A stretch of DNA of 64,000 nt, taken from an uncultured Psychroserpens sp. GTDB lineage: Bacteria; Bacteroidota; Bacteroidia; Flavobacteriales; Flavobacteriaceae. The notes beneath the pieces are model-generated. The model saw only the letters and a program-made list of their open reading frames with translations. It was not told the DNA's origin and did not search any database. Position 1 is the stretch's first letter. Every line of letters begins with the position of its first letter. This document shows positions 41,991-52,600 of this stretch, piece after piece. Position numbers and translations under genes: made by a program. Location of the stretch: contig CANKZZ010000001.1 in NCBI GenBank assembly GCA_947488655.1, positions 62,001-126,000 on the forward strand, in the 5' to 3' direction.

Positions 41991-41998
41991 TAAGTTTG
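41991..41998 (+). promoter_or_regulatory. Candidate -7 element for the M1 aminopeptidase gene
   Basis: TAAGTTTG fits TAnnTTTG. The inferred start of transcription falls at or after the upstream ATG at 42001, which favours 42070 as the true start codon. Confidence 0.45.
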
Positions 41999-42069
41999 GA
42001 ATGCAAAAATACGACAGAATAGCTATAAAATCACTACTTTTAACATGCTATAAAGAAAAAAATAAACAC

Positions 42070-44007
42070 ATGAAATATTACATTTTTGTCCTTTTTGGAT
42101 TTATAACTTCATATACTTTTTCACAAGATTATAACGAAACCTTAGATGCCATTCGAGAGGCTGAGGCTAAATCTGCATTACATCATATGATACAACGTGC
42201 TAATCTTAATACGGGAAATTATGATTTAAAGTATCATAGACTTGAATTAGATATTAATCCTTCAGTAGCGTTTATAGAAGGTGATATTACCAGTTATTTT
42301 GAGGCAAAAAGCGATATGACTACAATTACGTTTGATTTAACTTCAAATATGATTGTCTCTCAAGTTTTACAAAGAGGAAATTCCTTAACATATACTCAAA
42401 ATGCAGATGACGAATTAGTAATCACCTTGCCTGTTACTCAAAATACTGGTGTTTTAGATTCTCTAACAGTTAGTTATTCTGGAAATCCAATAAGTTCTGG
42501 ATTTGGTTCTTTTGAACAAACCGAACACAATGGTGACCCTGTAATATGGACACTCTCAGAGCCTTATGGAGCTAAGGCTTGGTGGCCTTGTAAACAAGAT
42601 TTAATTGACAAGATAGACTCTATAGATGTTTTTATGACTACACCTCAGTTTAATCCGTCCAATGAAGAATATATTTCGGTATCTAATGGATTAGAGCAAA
42701 GCCAAGTAATTACAGGCACAAATAAAACCACTCATTTTAAACATCGCTATCCTATACCAGCATATCTTATTGCCATTGCTGCCACTAATTATGAGGTATA
42801 TAATCATACTGTACCAAATAATGGTAATCCTTTTGAGATTGTTAATTATGTCTACCCAGAAAGCTTAGCAAATGCACAAGCTAATACTGCAATTACGGTA
42901 GATATAATGAACATTTTTACAAATCTTTTTGAAGAATACCCATATGCAGATGAAAAATATGGTCATGCTCAATTTGGTTGGGGAGGCGGTATGGAGCATA
43001 CTACCGTTTCTTTTATGGGAAGTTTTGGACGTAATCTTGTGGCACACGAATTAGCACATCAATGGTTTGGTAATAAAATTACTTGCGGAAGCTGGAAAGA
43101 TATTTGGCTAAATGAAGGTTTTGCTACCTACTTATCTGGAATTGCTATAGAAAATCTGGATGGTAATGATGCTTTTACAACTTGGAAACAGCAGCGCAAC
43201 AATTCAATTACCTCTCAACCAAATGGCTCTGTATATCTTACAGATCAAGACACTACAAGTGTTAGTAGAATTTTTAGCGGACGTTTATCATACAATAAAG
43301 GTGCGATGGTATTACATATGCTTCGGAAAAAACTTGGAGATACTCCATTTTTTCAAGCGTTACAAACATATCTAGCGAGCTCAGAGCATGCTTATGATTA
43401 TGCTAAAACTGAAGATTTTATAAATATTATAGAGACCTCCTCAGGCGAAGATTTAACTGAGTTTTTTGATGATTGGTTATACAATCAAGGATACCCAAGT
43501 TATACGATAAACTGGGACCAGCCAACTACCAATCAAGTATCTATTACTGTAAACCAAACGCAGAGTCATACATCGGTTTCATATTTTGAAGCACCTGTAC
43601 CTGTACGATTAATTGGTACTATGGGAGAAACCTTAAACCTGGTTTTAAATAACACCTCTAACGCACAAAATTTTTTAGAAAACGTCACATTCGAAGTTCA
43701 AAATATTGTGTTTGATCCAGAGTCAGATCTTATTTCTCGTAATAATAGTGTGCTTTTGGGTGTTAATGATTTAGAGGTAGCAAATTCATTGTTGCTATAT
43801 CCAAATCCAACTTCTCAGGCTTTATTTATAGATAAACCTTCTGGTTTAGAAATTTCCGAAGTAAGAATTTTTAATCCATTAGGTCAACTCGTAAAGAAAC
43901 TCCCTTTTAATTCTACAATAGACACCACTATGTGGTCTACAGGATTATTCTTTATACAATTTCAAACCAAAGATGGTGTCATTACTAAAACGGTGTTAAA
44001 AAAATAA
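42070..44007 (+). CDS. Secreted M1-family metallopeptidase with T9SS type A sorting domain
   Basis: Zinc aminopeptidase of about 645 residues exported through type IX secretion. The start at 42070 gives a proper signal peptide (MKYYIFVLFGFITSYTFSQ); the in-frame ATG at 42001 would add an improbable basic prefix. The M1 domain has the exopeptidase motif GWGGGMEH (about 299-306), HELAH (326-330) and NEGFATY with the third zinc ligand Glu. The C-terminal ~75 residues (SLLLYPNPTSQALFIDKP through TKTVLKK) are a type A sorting domain, so the enzyme is probably delivered to the surface or released for peptide scavenging. Confidence 0.93.
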   Translation: MKYYIFVLFGFITSYTFSQDYNETLDAIREAEAKSALHHMIQRANLNTGNYDLKYHRLELDINPSVAFIEGDITSYFEAKSDMTTITFDLTSNMIVSQVLQRGNSLTYTQNADDELVITLPVTQNTGVLDSLTVSYSGNPISSGFGSFEQTEHNGDPVIWTLSEPYGAKAWWPCKQDLIDKIDSIDVFMTTPQFNPSNEEYISVSNGLEQSQVITGTNKTTHFKHRYPIPAYLIAIAATNYEVYNHTVPNNGNPFEIVNYVYPESLANAQANTAITVDIMNIFTNLFEEYPYADEKYGHAQFGWGGGMEHTTVSFMGSFGRNLVAHELAHQWFGNKITCGSWKDIWLNEGFATYLSGIAIENLDGNDAFTTWKQQRNNSITSQPNGSVYLTDQDTTSVSRIFSGRLSYNKGAMVLHMLRKKLGDTPFFQALQTYLASSEHAYDYAKTEDFINIIETSSGEDLTEFFDDWLYNQGYPSYTINWDQPTTNQVSITVNQTQSHTSVSYFEAPVPVRLIGTMGETLNLVLNNTSNAQNFLENVTFEVQNIVFDPESDLISRNNSVLLGVNDLEVANSLLLYPNPTSQALFIDKPSGLEISEVRIFNPLGQLVKKLPFNSTIDTTMWSTGLFFIQFQTKDGVITKTVLKK

Positions 44008-44028
44008 GTATAAACCACGCTAAAACAC

Positions 44029-44036
44029 TATTTTTG
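44029..44036 (+). promoter_or_regulatory. Candidate -7 element for rseP
   Basis: TATTTTTG fits TAnnTTTG, 29 bases before the ATG at 44066. Confidence 0.45.
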
Positions 44037-44065
44037 TCGCTTAGAATTTTTTTGAAATAAGATAC

Positions 44066-45391
44066 ATGGAGTTTGTAATAAGAATATCTCAATTTTTACT
44101 GAGTCTTTCACTACTAATCGTATTACACGAATTAGGTCATTTTATACCAGCAAAACTATTTAAAACTAGAGTAGAAAAGTTTTACCTGTTTTTTGATGTT
44201 AAGTTTTCTTTATTTAAAAAGAAAATTGGCGATACAGAGTATGGTATTGGTTGGTTACCTTTAGGAGGCTATGTTAAAATAGCAGGAATGATGGACGAAA
44301 GTATGGATAAGGAACAAATGAAGCAACCACCTAAGCCTTATGAGTTTCGATCAAAACCAGCTTGGCAACGTTTAATAATTATGTTAGGTGGTGTAACAGT
44401 AAACTTCATCTTAGCCTATGTTATTTATGTGTTTTTATCTTTTGCTTATGGAGATACAGATATTGACGCTAATAGCGTAAAAGATGGTTATACAGTAACT
44501 AATCCTATTTTAATGGATTTAGGTCTAAAAACTGGAGATAACGTAGTTACCATTAATGGCGAAAAAATTACAATGGTTTCTGAAATTAGAAACAAACTCA
44601 TTGAAGCCGAAAAAATCACTGTTTTAAGAGACAATGAAACTAAAGAAATTACGCTACCCGAAGATTTTTTAGGTCAATTAAGCACTGGAGACAGTAGAAG
44701 CTTTTTTGGTCTTCGCTACCCGTTTGTTGTAGATCACGTTGTAGATACTTTGATAAATAAAGGAAAAGACTTAAAAAGAGGAGATATTATTGTCTCACTT
44801 AATAATGAGCCTTTAAAATATTTTGACCAATTAGAAGATAGAGCAAAACCACTTGCTAATAAAGTAGTCCCTGCAGAAATTTTAAGAGATGGTAAAACTT
44901 TTACTATGCAACTTGGTGTAGACAACAACGGAAAGCTTGGTATCGTTTCTGGAGGAACTTTAACAGATATTGAAAAAGTTGGGTACTATGATATTGTTAG
45001 AAAAGAATATGGTTTTGGAGAAAGCATTGTTGTAGGGTTTGATAAATTTACCGGACAAATTTCTGCTTATGGTGTGCAACTCAAAAAAATCTTTACACCT
45101 AGTACTGGAGCTTACAAAGGCGTTGGTGGATTTAAGGCTATATATAGTATTTTCCCAGCAGAATGGAGTTGGCAAGCATTTTGGGCTCTAACTGCATTTT
45201 TATCTATTATGTTAGGGGTACTTAATTTATTACCAATACCAGTTTTAGACGGTGGTCATGTTATGTTTTTACTTTATGAAATCATCTCAGGTAGAGCTCC
45301 TAACGAGAAGTTTTTAGAACGTGCTCAATTAGTTGGGTTTATTCTACTAATAGCAATGGTACTGTCTGCGAATCTTAATGATTGGATTTAA
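44066..45391 (+). CDS. rseP: RIP metalloprotease RseP (site-2 protease)
   Basis: Intramembrane zinc protease of 441 residues that cleaves anti-sigma factors and signal-peptide remnants in the membrane. The active site HELGH (21-25) lies in the first TM helix; the second catalytic motif LPIPVLDGGHVMF (about 389-401) supplies the Asp ligand. Two PDZ-like periplasmic domains occupy about 125-290 (LGLKTGDNVVTINGEKI; KGKDLKRGDIIVSLNNEPL). It is complete. In this window the membrane anti-sigma-like protein at 29.7 kb is a conceivable substrate (inference). Confidence 0.95.
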   Translation: MEFVIRISQFLLSLSLLIVLHELGHFIPAKLFKTRVEKFYLFFDVKFSLFKKKIGDTEYGIGWLPLGGYVKIAGMMDESMDKEQMKQPPKPYEFRSKPAWQRLIIMLGGVTVNFILAYVIYVFLSFAYGDTDIDANSVKDGYTVTNPILMDLGLKTGDNVVTINGEKITMVSEIRNKLIEAEKITVLRDNETKEITLPEDFLGQLSTGDSRSFFGLRYPFVVDHVVDTLINKGKDLKRGDIIVSLNNEPLKYFDQLEDRAKPLANKVVPAEILRDGKTFTMQLGVDNNGKLGIVSGGTLTDIEKVGYYDIVRKEYGFGESIVVGFDKFTGQISAYGVQLKKIFTPSTGAYKGVGGFKAIYSIFPAEWSWQAFWALTAFLSIMLGVLNLLPIPVLDGGHVMFLLYEIISGRAPNEKFLERAQLVGFILLIAMVLSANLNDWI

Positions 45392-45422
45392 ATAAAATTT
45401 TTTAAAATTTTTTAAAAAAGTC

Positions 45423-45453
45423 TTTGACTAACTTAAAAAATAATTTATATTTG
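45423..45453 (+). promoter_or_regulatory. Full consensus promoter of tRNA-Asn
   Basis: TTTG (45423-45426), exactly 19 bases, then TATATTTG (45446-45453): a complete Bacteroidetes -33/-7 promoter, 25 bases before the tRNA. Confidence 0.75.
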
Positions 45454-45478
45454 CGCTCGCTAACGCGAAAAATAACCT

Positions 45479-45552
45479 TCCTCTTTAGCTCAGTTGGTTA
45501 GAGCATCTGACTGTTAATCAGAGGGTCCAAAGTTCGAGTCTTTGAAGAGGAG
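45479..45552 (+). tRNA. tRNA-Asn (anticodon GTT)
   Basis: A 74-base cloverleaf. Acceptor stem TCCTCTT / AAGAGGA; D-arm AGCTCAGTTGGTTAGAGC; anticodon stem TCTGA / TCAGA around loop CTGTTAA with anticodon GTT; T-arm CAAAG-TTCGAGT-CTTTG; discriminator G. The 3' CCA is not encoded. It is a single tRNA gene with its own consensus promoter and terminator. Confidence 0.97.
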
Positions 45553-45557
45553 CATAC

Positions 45558-45586
45558 AAAGTTCAACAGAAATGTTGGACTTTTTT
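45558..45586 (+). terminator. Terminator of the tRNA-Asn gene
   Basis: Stem AAGTTCAAC / GTTGGACTT (one G-T pair), six-base loop, then a T-run, starting 6 bases after the tRNA. Confidence 0.85.
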
Positions 45587-45599
45587 GTTTTACTTGTTT

Positions 45600-46673
45600 T
45601 TAGAACAAACGCATTTGACCATCTTTAAAAGGCTCATGCAACTCAGTATTTAATTTTGGCATTATCTTTCCCTTAAAATATTTAAGTCGCGCTAATGCTA
45701 CTAAATCATTTATTTGTTTAGCTATATTACCTTCACCACGCATACGTTGACCAAAACGAGAATCGTTGAGCATACCTCCATGGCAGTCTTTAATTTGATG
45801 TAATACTTTCTCAGCTTTATCAGGCATCGTTTTACGAATCCAATCTGTAAAAATTTCTCCAATAGCTCCATTTAATCTAACGATGGTATGCGCAATACTC
45901 AATGCTCCAGCATCAAAAACTGCTTTTGCTAGTGGTAAAATCTCATGGCTATTAATTGACGGGATTATAGGAGCTAACATCACAGTAACTGGAATACCAT
46001 TATCACTTAAAATCTTTACAGTCTCTAGACGTTTTTTAATAGTAGCTGTTCTTGGCTCTAAAATTCGTCGAGTGGTTTCAGATAATGATGTAATTGAGAT
46101 ATTTACATGTATCAAGTTATCTTTAGCTAAAGCTTTAAGAACATCTAAATCTCGAAGAATTAAGGCGTTTTTTGTAATAATACCAACAGGATGCTTATAT
46201 TTTAAAAATACCTCCAAACATTGCCTTGTGATTTCAAATTTCTTTTCTGCAGGTTGGTAACAATCTGTATTGCCAGACATCACAATAGGATGGGCTTTCC
46301 AACTTTTTCGTTTTATAAAAGCTTCTAATAATTGTGGAGCGTCTTTTTTAACTAAAATTCTACGCTCAAAATCTAAACCTGCACTATATCCCCAAAATTC
46401 GTGACTATTTCTAGCGTAACAATAAATACAACCATGCTCACAGCCTTGGTACATATTCATAGAATAAGCCATACCAACATCTGGGCTCTTTACTTTATTA
46501 ACTATAGTTTTAGGAAATACAGGAAGATATAAGGTTTTATTTTTATCTGGCGTCTCACCTTCTTTCGCACAATATTCTAGAAAATCATCTCTTTGTTCAT
46601 GGCTCAATTTAAAAAATCTATTATGCACGTTTTGCTGCGCACCACGACCTTTTAAAATAGAATCATCTAACAT
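45600..46673 (-). CDS. PA0069-family radical SAM protein
   Basis: Radical S-adenosylmethionine enzyme of about 357 residues, start taken at 46673 (MLDDSILKGRGAQ, the typical N-terminus; an in-frame ATG at 46712 adds 13 hydrophobic residues and is less likely). The iron-sulphur motif is C-x3-C-x2-C in GCEHGCIYCYAR (about 78-89). Later blocks are SGNTDCYQP, ITKNALILRDLD, LEPRTATIKKRLE and RMRGEGNIAKQI. The family (PA0069/Rv2578c, SplB-related) has no proven substrate; a DNA- or RNA-repair-like role is only suggested by distant similarity to spore photoproduct lyase. Confidence 0.92.
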   Translation of the reverse strand: MLDDSILKGRGAQQNVHNRFFKLSHEQRDDFLEYCAKEGETPDKNKTLYLPVFPKTIVNKVKSPDVGMAYSMNMYQGCEHGCIYCYARNSHEFWGYSAGLDFERRILVKKDAPQLLEAFIKRKSWKAHPIVMSGNTDCYQPAEKKFEITRQCLEVFLKYKHPVGIITKNALILRDLDVLKALAKDNLIHVNISITSLSETTRRILEPRTATIKKRLETVKILSDNGIPVTVMLAPIIPSINSHEILPLAKAVFDAGALSIAHTIVRLNGAIGEIFTDWIRKTMPDKAEKVLHQIKDCHGGMLNDSRFGQRMRGEGNIAKQINDLVALARLKYFKGKIMPKLNTELHEPFKDGQMRLF

Positions 46674-46759
46674 ATTACTTGTTTTTTGTAAAATTACAAA
46701 AACAAAAAACATAATATGTCTCTATAATTTTAAATTATAAACAAAACACAAATTATTGA

Positions 46760-47545
46760 TTACTTCCCAGGAAAATCGGCTTTACGCTTTTTTAAAAATG
46801 CAGTAGTACCTTCTTTAAAATCTTCGGTACCAAAACACTTACCAAATTGTTTAATTTCGGTTTTATACCCATCAACTCCATCTTTGAAGTTTGCATTAAT
46901 TGCTTTAATAGCGCCTTTAATAGCCACAGAAGAATTTCTCATAATTTTTCCTGCTATTTTTTCGGCTAAAGCAATAAGTTCATCACCCTCTCCTGTGACA
47001 TGATTTACTAAACCATAATCTAAAGCTTGATTGGCATCAATCATACCTGCAGTCATTACCATTTCCATAGCTCTACCTTTACCTACGAGTTGTGGCAAAC
47101 GTTGTGTGCCACCATAACCAGGAATAACTCCTAATGACACCTCTGGAAGTCCCATTTTTGCATTAGTACTCGCTACTCTAAAATGACAAGCCATTGCTAA
47201 TTCTAAACCACCACCAAGCGCAAAACCATTAATAGCAGCTATAACAGGCGTAGACAAATTTTCTATATAGTCAAATAGAATTTTTTGGCCATCTCCAGCT
47301 AAATTTTCAGCATTTTTAACATCAAAATCTGCAAACTCACTTATATCTGCTCCTGCAACAAATGCTTTTTCTCCGCTTCCAGTAAGGATAATAACTTTAA
47401 CCTCCTTATCCTTATTTGCTACTTTAAAAGCACTGTGAAGCTCCTCTATTGTAGCTTTATTAAGCGCATTAAGTTTTTTAGGTCTATTAATAGTAATTGA
47501 TGCAATACCGTTATTTGTAGTGCTTAAAATATTTTGATAACTCAT
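46760..47545 (-). CDS. Enoyl-CoA hydratase/isomerase (crotonase) family protein
   Basis: A 261-residue soluble enzyme acting on acyl-CoA thioesters, probably hydrating enoyl-CoA in beta-oxidation or butanoate metabolism. The oxyanion-hole segment FVAGADISEFADF (about 61-73), the crotonase signature AAINGFALGGGLELAMACHFR (about 104-124) and MGLPEVSLGVIPGYGGTQRLPQLVG (about 130-154) are present. Both catalytic Glu positions (in GGGLELA and LPEVSLG) are occupied, so hydratase activity is plausible. It lies 11 bases after the histidine kinase gene on the same strand. Confidence 0.93.
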   Translation of the reverse strand: MSYQNILSTTNNGIASITINRPKKLNALNKATIEELHSAFKVANKDKEVKVIILTGSGEKAFVAGADISEFADFDVKNAENLAGDGQKILFDYIENLSTPVIAAINGFALGGGLELAMACHFRVASTNAKMGLPEVSLGVIPGYGGTQRLPQLVGKGRAMEMVMTAGMIDANQALDYGLVNHVTGEGDELIALAEKIAGKIMRNSSVAIKGAIKAINANFKDGVDGYKTEIKQFGKCFGTEDFKEGTTAFLKKRKADFPGK

Positions 47546-47556
47546 GATTTATTTTT

Positions 47557-49011
47557 TTATTTCTTCGGAAATGTAACTGTAAAAGTTGTTCCAATACCTA
47601 GTTGAGATGTAAAGGTAATATTTCCATTGTAAGTTTCTACGATATTTTTTACCATAGCAAGTCCTAATCCCATTCCGCTAGACTTTGTAGTAAATTTTGG
47701 TTCAAAAATCTTAATTTCATTATCTGCCGAAATTCCTACTCCATTATCTTCTACTGTAATTTTAACCATATCATTTTGGGATGATACATTAACTTCTATT
47801 TTAGGGTTTTCATTTACATCAGAAATAGCCTGAATACTATTTTTTACCAAATTAGTAACTACTCGTATGAGTTGTGTACGATCAAAATTGGCTAGGATTT
47901 CATCCTCTTCCGAAGAAAAATTTATATAATCTTCGCTAAAAATATCTAACCCTAGTTTTACAATATTTACAACATTTAGCGTTTCATTTTGTTGTGCAGG
48001 CATTTTAGCAAAATTAGAAAAGGCAGATGCTATAGAGCTCATTGTATCGATTTGCTGTATTAATGTTTGGCTATACTCATCTACTTTTTGATGGATATTC
48101 TCATCCTGAGGATCGAATTTTCTTTGAAAACTCTGTACACTTAAACGCATTGGTGTTAACGGGTTTTTAATCTCGTGAGCCACTTGCTTAGCCATTTCTC
48201 GCCACGCTTGTTCTCTCTCGCTAGTTGCCAGTTTTACTGCGCTTTCTTCTAGCTCATCAATCATACTATTATAGGAGTTGACTAACGTAGAAATTTCCTC
48301 ACTAGAAGATGATATATCTATTCTCTTATTTCGCTTCTCTAAACGCGTTTCATTTATTTTGTCTGAAATAGTCTTAAGTGTTCTAGTAATATATTTTGAT
48401 AGTAGCAGCGCTAATAAAATAGCAATTAACATCATAAATACGTAGGCATAGGCCAAACGCTCTAAAAACTCATTTAGCTCTTTATTGAGAAAGTCATCGT
48501 TTTCTAGATAAGGAAGATTTAAAATAGCGAGAGGTTTAGATCGAATATCATATATATACCTGTATGAAGATTGAAAAGTTTCGCCATTTTTCTCATTTTT
48601 TACCACGTATCTATGGTCTGCACCATTTGTAATAGCATTTAGAATATCTACATCAATACAACTAATACTAGAGTCTTGTGTTATGCTTGCCTTAGAAGAT
48701 TTTAGAAGTGTACCATCCAAATCATATAAGATAACTCTTAATCCATGAATAGCATCAATGCGATAAATTTCGTCTTTAAAAATGAGAGGTACTTTCTCTG
48801 TTTCTACTGGCCAAGTAGTTTCTCTAATAACGTAATTGATGTCACTAATTATAGCTGTTTCCTTGCGCTCTAATCGTTCTTTATGATAATCTCTGGCCTC
48901 TTCATTATATTGGTATATGGTAACACCTGCAATTAACACAGATGCAATTAATACCAATAATATCATGGCGAAAAATATACGAACACGTAAAGACAGTTTA
49001 TTTAACTTCAT
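47557..49011 (-). CDS. Membrane sensor histidine kinase (NtrY-like)
   Basis: A 484-residue two-component sensor. TM1 at about 10-30, periplasmic sensor region about 31-185, TM2 about 190-210, HAMP linker about 212-265, dimerisation/phosphoacceptor helix with QVAHEIKNPLTPMRLSVQSF (phospho-His279), and the catalytic ATPase domain with the N box (LVKNSIQAI), G1 DNGVGI and G2 GMGLGLAMVKNIVE. The HEIKNPLTP form is typical of NtrY-type kinases. No response regulator gene is adjacent, so its partner is elsewhere. The end of the gene contains one of the over-represented CTTCGGAA octamers. Confidence 0.92.
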   Translation of the reverse strand: MKLNKLSLRVRIFFAMILLVLIASVLIAGVTIYQYNEEARDYHKERLERKETAIISDINYVIRETTWPVETEKVPLIFKDEIYRIDAIHGLRVILYDLDGTLLKSSKASITQDSSISCIDVDILNAITNGADHRYVVKNEKNGETFQSSYRYIYDIRSKPLAILNLPYLENDDFLNKELNEFLERLAYAYVFMMLIAILLALLLSKYITRTLKTISDKINETRLEKRNKRIDISSSSEEISTLVNSYNSMIDELEESAVKLATSEREQAWREMAKQVAHEIKNPLTPMRLSVQSFQRKFDPQDENIHQKVDEYSQTLIQQIDTMSSIASAFSNFAKMPAQQNETLNVVNIVKLGLDIFSEDYINFSSEEDEILANFDRTQLIRVVTNLVKNSIQAISDVNENPKIEVNVSSQNDMVKITVEDNGVGISADNEIKIFEPKFTTKSSGMGLGLAMVKNIVETYNGNITFTSQLGIGTTFTVTFPKK

Positions 49012-49084
49012 AGAGATGCTGGCAAGAGCGAGTAACTTGTATTAGAATAATTTTTTAATAAATGTAGCAATAATTAAGCCATTA

Positions 49085-49636
49085 TTAAGCATCTGGATTT
49101 TTGCTCCTTATGTTTTTGTAGATTTTAAAACCTAACATTAATAAAACACCAAGGATTAAAATACCAATGACGCCAAAAACCCAATTAATCGCACTTTTTA
49201 GAATAACTAAAAATATAACAGCAAAGAGAATAAAAGTCGCACCTTCATTCCATAGACGCATAAAATTAGATGATTTTCTAACATCACCTCGTTGCAATTG
49301 TTTGTAATACTGATGTGTCTTTAAGTGATACAAAATTAATAATACTACAAAACTTAGTTTTACGTGCATCCATGGTAACTTTAGCAAAAACGGATGTAAG
49401 ATTAACAACCAAACTGCAAAAAATGTCGCTAAAATTGCCGATGGCCATGTGATGATATTCCATAACCGTTTTGCCATTAAACTAAGTTGTTTCCCTAAAA
49501 TCTCCTTATCTGGTGAAGGCTTATGAAAAGCTTCAATTTGGTATACAAAAAGTCTCGGGATATAAAATAATCCTGCAAACCAAGTTACAATAAAAATAAG
49601 ATGTAAGGCCTTTATATAATTATAGTACTCCTCCAT
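49085..49636 (-). CDS. hemJ: Protoporphyrinogen IX oxidase HemJ (CopD-like membrane protein)
   Basis: A 183-residue inner-membrane protein with four to five helices. The conserved HemJ residues are visible: His in IKALHLIFIVTWFAGLFYIPRLF (about 8-30), MHVKLSFVVLLILYH (about 90-104), and the RLWNEGAT motif. HemJ oxidises protoporphyrinogen to protoporphyrin IX, the step before ferrochelatase. This agrees with hemH about 5 kb away and hemA/hemCD/hemE about 10 kb away. Its start overlaps the stop of the BNR/VPS10-like gene by one base. In automatic annotation it is often called CopD family or UPF0093. Confidence 0.85.
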   Translation of the reverse strand: MEEYYNYIKALHLIFIVTWFAGLFYIPRLFVYQIEAFHKPSPDKEILGKQLSLMAKRLWNIITWPSAILATFFAVWLLILHPFLLKLPWMHVKLSFVVLLILYHLKTHQYYKQLQRGDVRKSSNFMRLWNEGATFILFAVIFLVILKSAINWVFGVIGILILGVLLMLGFKIYKNIRSKNPDA

Positions 49637-52600
49637 TAATCTTCAATAAATAAATAGTTTAAATTTTTAGCATTAAAATCTTTATTAAATTGGCTTATTC
49701 TATCTGCTACCATGGCATTAAACAAGCTCAACTGCTTATCAATTTTGGCAACTAACTCATCTTTAACTGCAATATCTTGATCTGTTGGTGCAAAATCTCC
49801 CATGCCAACTAGTGCATTAAGGTGCCCTAGTTTATTAGTTAATCTAATTGGAAAATTTAGTGGGTCTTGACCACTTCTATTTTGTGTTTGATACAGCGCT
49901 TCTTCAATTTTAGTAAAGTCTTCTTTAAGCTTTTTAGCATCATCTAACAATTGTTTTAAATTCTCATTACCCTTATATTGTTTTTCAAAAGCAGACAATT
50001 GACCTTTTATGGTTCTAATTTTTTTAATGGATTTGTGTGCATCATCCATTGTTTTATTAACATCTGTAATAAAATCAAATTGCTTTTGCATATCTGCTTG
50101 AGTACTCTCTGCTCTAGGGTCTGCTAACACCGTAAAAGGTTGCGAATAGTCTGTACCATTAACATTTAAGGTTACTTTATAAACTCCAGGTATTGCTTGA
50201 GGTCCATCTAAACTTGCCCACCATAAAATCATACCATCTAGTTTTTCGGCACCTTTGTAAGACATACTCCAAGTATATTTATTAGTGCCTTTTTTAACTT
50301 TTAATGTATTTTCCTTAGTGTTTTTAGTATTTACAGATTTGATGGTGTCGCCTTTAGTATCAAAATAGGTTAATGACACCTCATCTGTTTTTTCATCAAA
50401 TTCCTTCAAATTAAAATAGGTGATTACACCATTAGGATGGTTAGTTCCAGACGTTTTACTACCACTTCTACTACCACCACGCATTCTATAAGTATCCTTA
50501 GGTTTAAAAAGCTTATTTTCTTCGGAAACTTTAGCATCAAACAACTGATGTATTACCGTTAAATCATCAATTATCCAAAGACTTCTTCCTTGCGTTGCCA
50601 CAATTAAGTTATTGTCTTTTATTGCTAAATCTGTTATAGGTACAATAGGTAAATTTAACTGAAACGGTTTCCAGTTCTTCCCGTCGTTAAATGAAATGTA
50701 CATACCAGTTTCTGTACCAGCATACAATAAGCCTTTTTGCTTAGGATCCTCTCTCAACACTCTTGTAAAATGCTCAGGATTAATTCCATCAGTGATTTTT
50801 TTCCATGTTTTACCGTAGTCGGTTGTTTTATATAAGTAAGGTGCAAAATCACCCGTTTTATATTTTGTTCCTGCCACATAACAGGTTCCTGCATCAAAGG
50901 CACTTGGCTCAATACTATTAATCATCATCCAGTCTGGCATCCCTTTAGGTGTGACATTATCCCAATTTTTACCTCCATCTTTTGTGACATGAATTAAACC
51001 ATCATCACTACCAACCCAAAGTAATCCCTCGGTAATTGGCGATTCTTGGGCAGCAAAAATTGTACAATAATATTCTACCGATGTATTATCTTGAGTAATT
51101 GGTCCTCCTGAAGATTTTAATTTTTCAGGATCGTTTCTTGTTAAATCCGGACTAATAATCTCCCAACTCTGACCTTCATTTTCGGTCACATGTACATGTT
51201 GAGAAAACGTATATAAACGGTCTGGGTTATGTTTTGAAAATATAATAGGGAAATTCCATTGAAAGCGATATTTCATACCCTCAGCACCATGACCCATTGG
51301 ATTATCTGGCCAAACATTAATAGCTCTTACTGTTCCTGTTTTATGATTTTGTCGTGTTAAAAAGCCATCATAACTTCCGCCATACACAATATCATTATCT
51401 TCTGGATCTACTGCGATATGAGCAGATTCTCCTCCTGCTGTGCTTTCCCAGTCGTCTTCTGTAATAGCACGACCATCTGTTCTATGCGGAATTCTAACCG
51501 TTGAGTTATCTTGTTGCGCAGCATAAATTCTATAAGGAAACGCATTATCTGTAGTTACACGATAAAATTGAGAAGTTGGTTGGTTGTGGTAAGTGCTCCA
51601 TGTTTCGCCACCATCATAAGTCACTTGCGCTCCACCATCATCTCCAATAATCATACGGTTTGGATCTTCTGGTGCTATCCATAAATCGTGGTGATCTCCA
51701 TGAGGTGCGTTATAGGTGTCAAATGATTTACCACCATCTGTACTTTTGTGGTAACGCACATTTAACACGTATACCACATCTGCATCTTTTGTGTCTGCAT
51801 ACACTCTTGTGTAATACCAAGCACGTTGACGTAATTTACGCTCACTATTAACTTGGCTCCATGTGTCTCCACCATCATCACTTCTATATAAACCTCCATT
51901 ATCTTTATTTTCTATAATCGCCCAAACACGTTGATTATTAACTGGAGATACTGTGACACCAATAATACCAAGTGTGCCTTCAGGAAATCCTTTGTTTGTA
52001 GAGATTCCTGTCCAAGTTTCACCTTTATCTGTACTTTTCCACAATGCAGAACCGTCTCCTCCAGAACTTAAACTATAAGGTGTACGTTGCACTCTCCAAG
52101 TAGATGCATATAAAATTCTTGGGTTGGTTGGGTCAATTAATAAATCAACAACACCTGCATGTTCATTAGCAAATAGTGTTTTTTTCCAAGTTTTTCCACC
52201 ATCAGTACTTTTGTAGATACCTCTTTCTTGGGTTGGTTTGTAGATATTTCCTAAAACACCAGCGTAAACCACATTATGATCAGTTGGGTCTACAGCAATT
52301 CTAGGTACATGACGTGAATTTTTTAGTCCTGCGGAAGTCCATGTTTTACCAGCATCAACACTTTTCCAAATTCCGTAGCCTGAAGACACGTTTCCACGAA
52401 CTGTCTTTTCTCCACCTCCAACATACATCACATTGGGATCGCTTTTTGAAACGGTTATCGCTCCAATACTTCCACCAAAAAATCCGTCGGAAATATTTTC
52501 CCAACTTCGTCCACCATCTAGAGTTTTCCAAATACCTCCACCTGTAGAACCGAAATAATATAGATTTGGTTTGTTAGGAACTCCTGTGACTGCAGCACTT

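Noticed and set aside
42001-42069. Upstream ATG extending the M1 peptidase by 23 residues
   Set aside because: It places a basic prefix before a clean signal peptide and lies at the expected transcription start.
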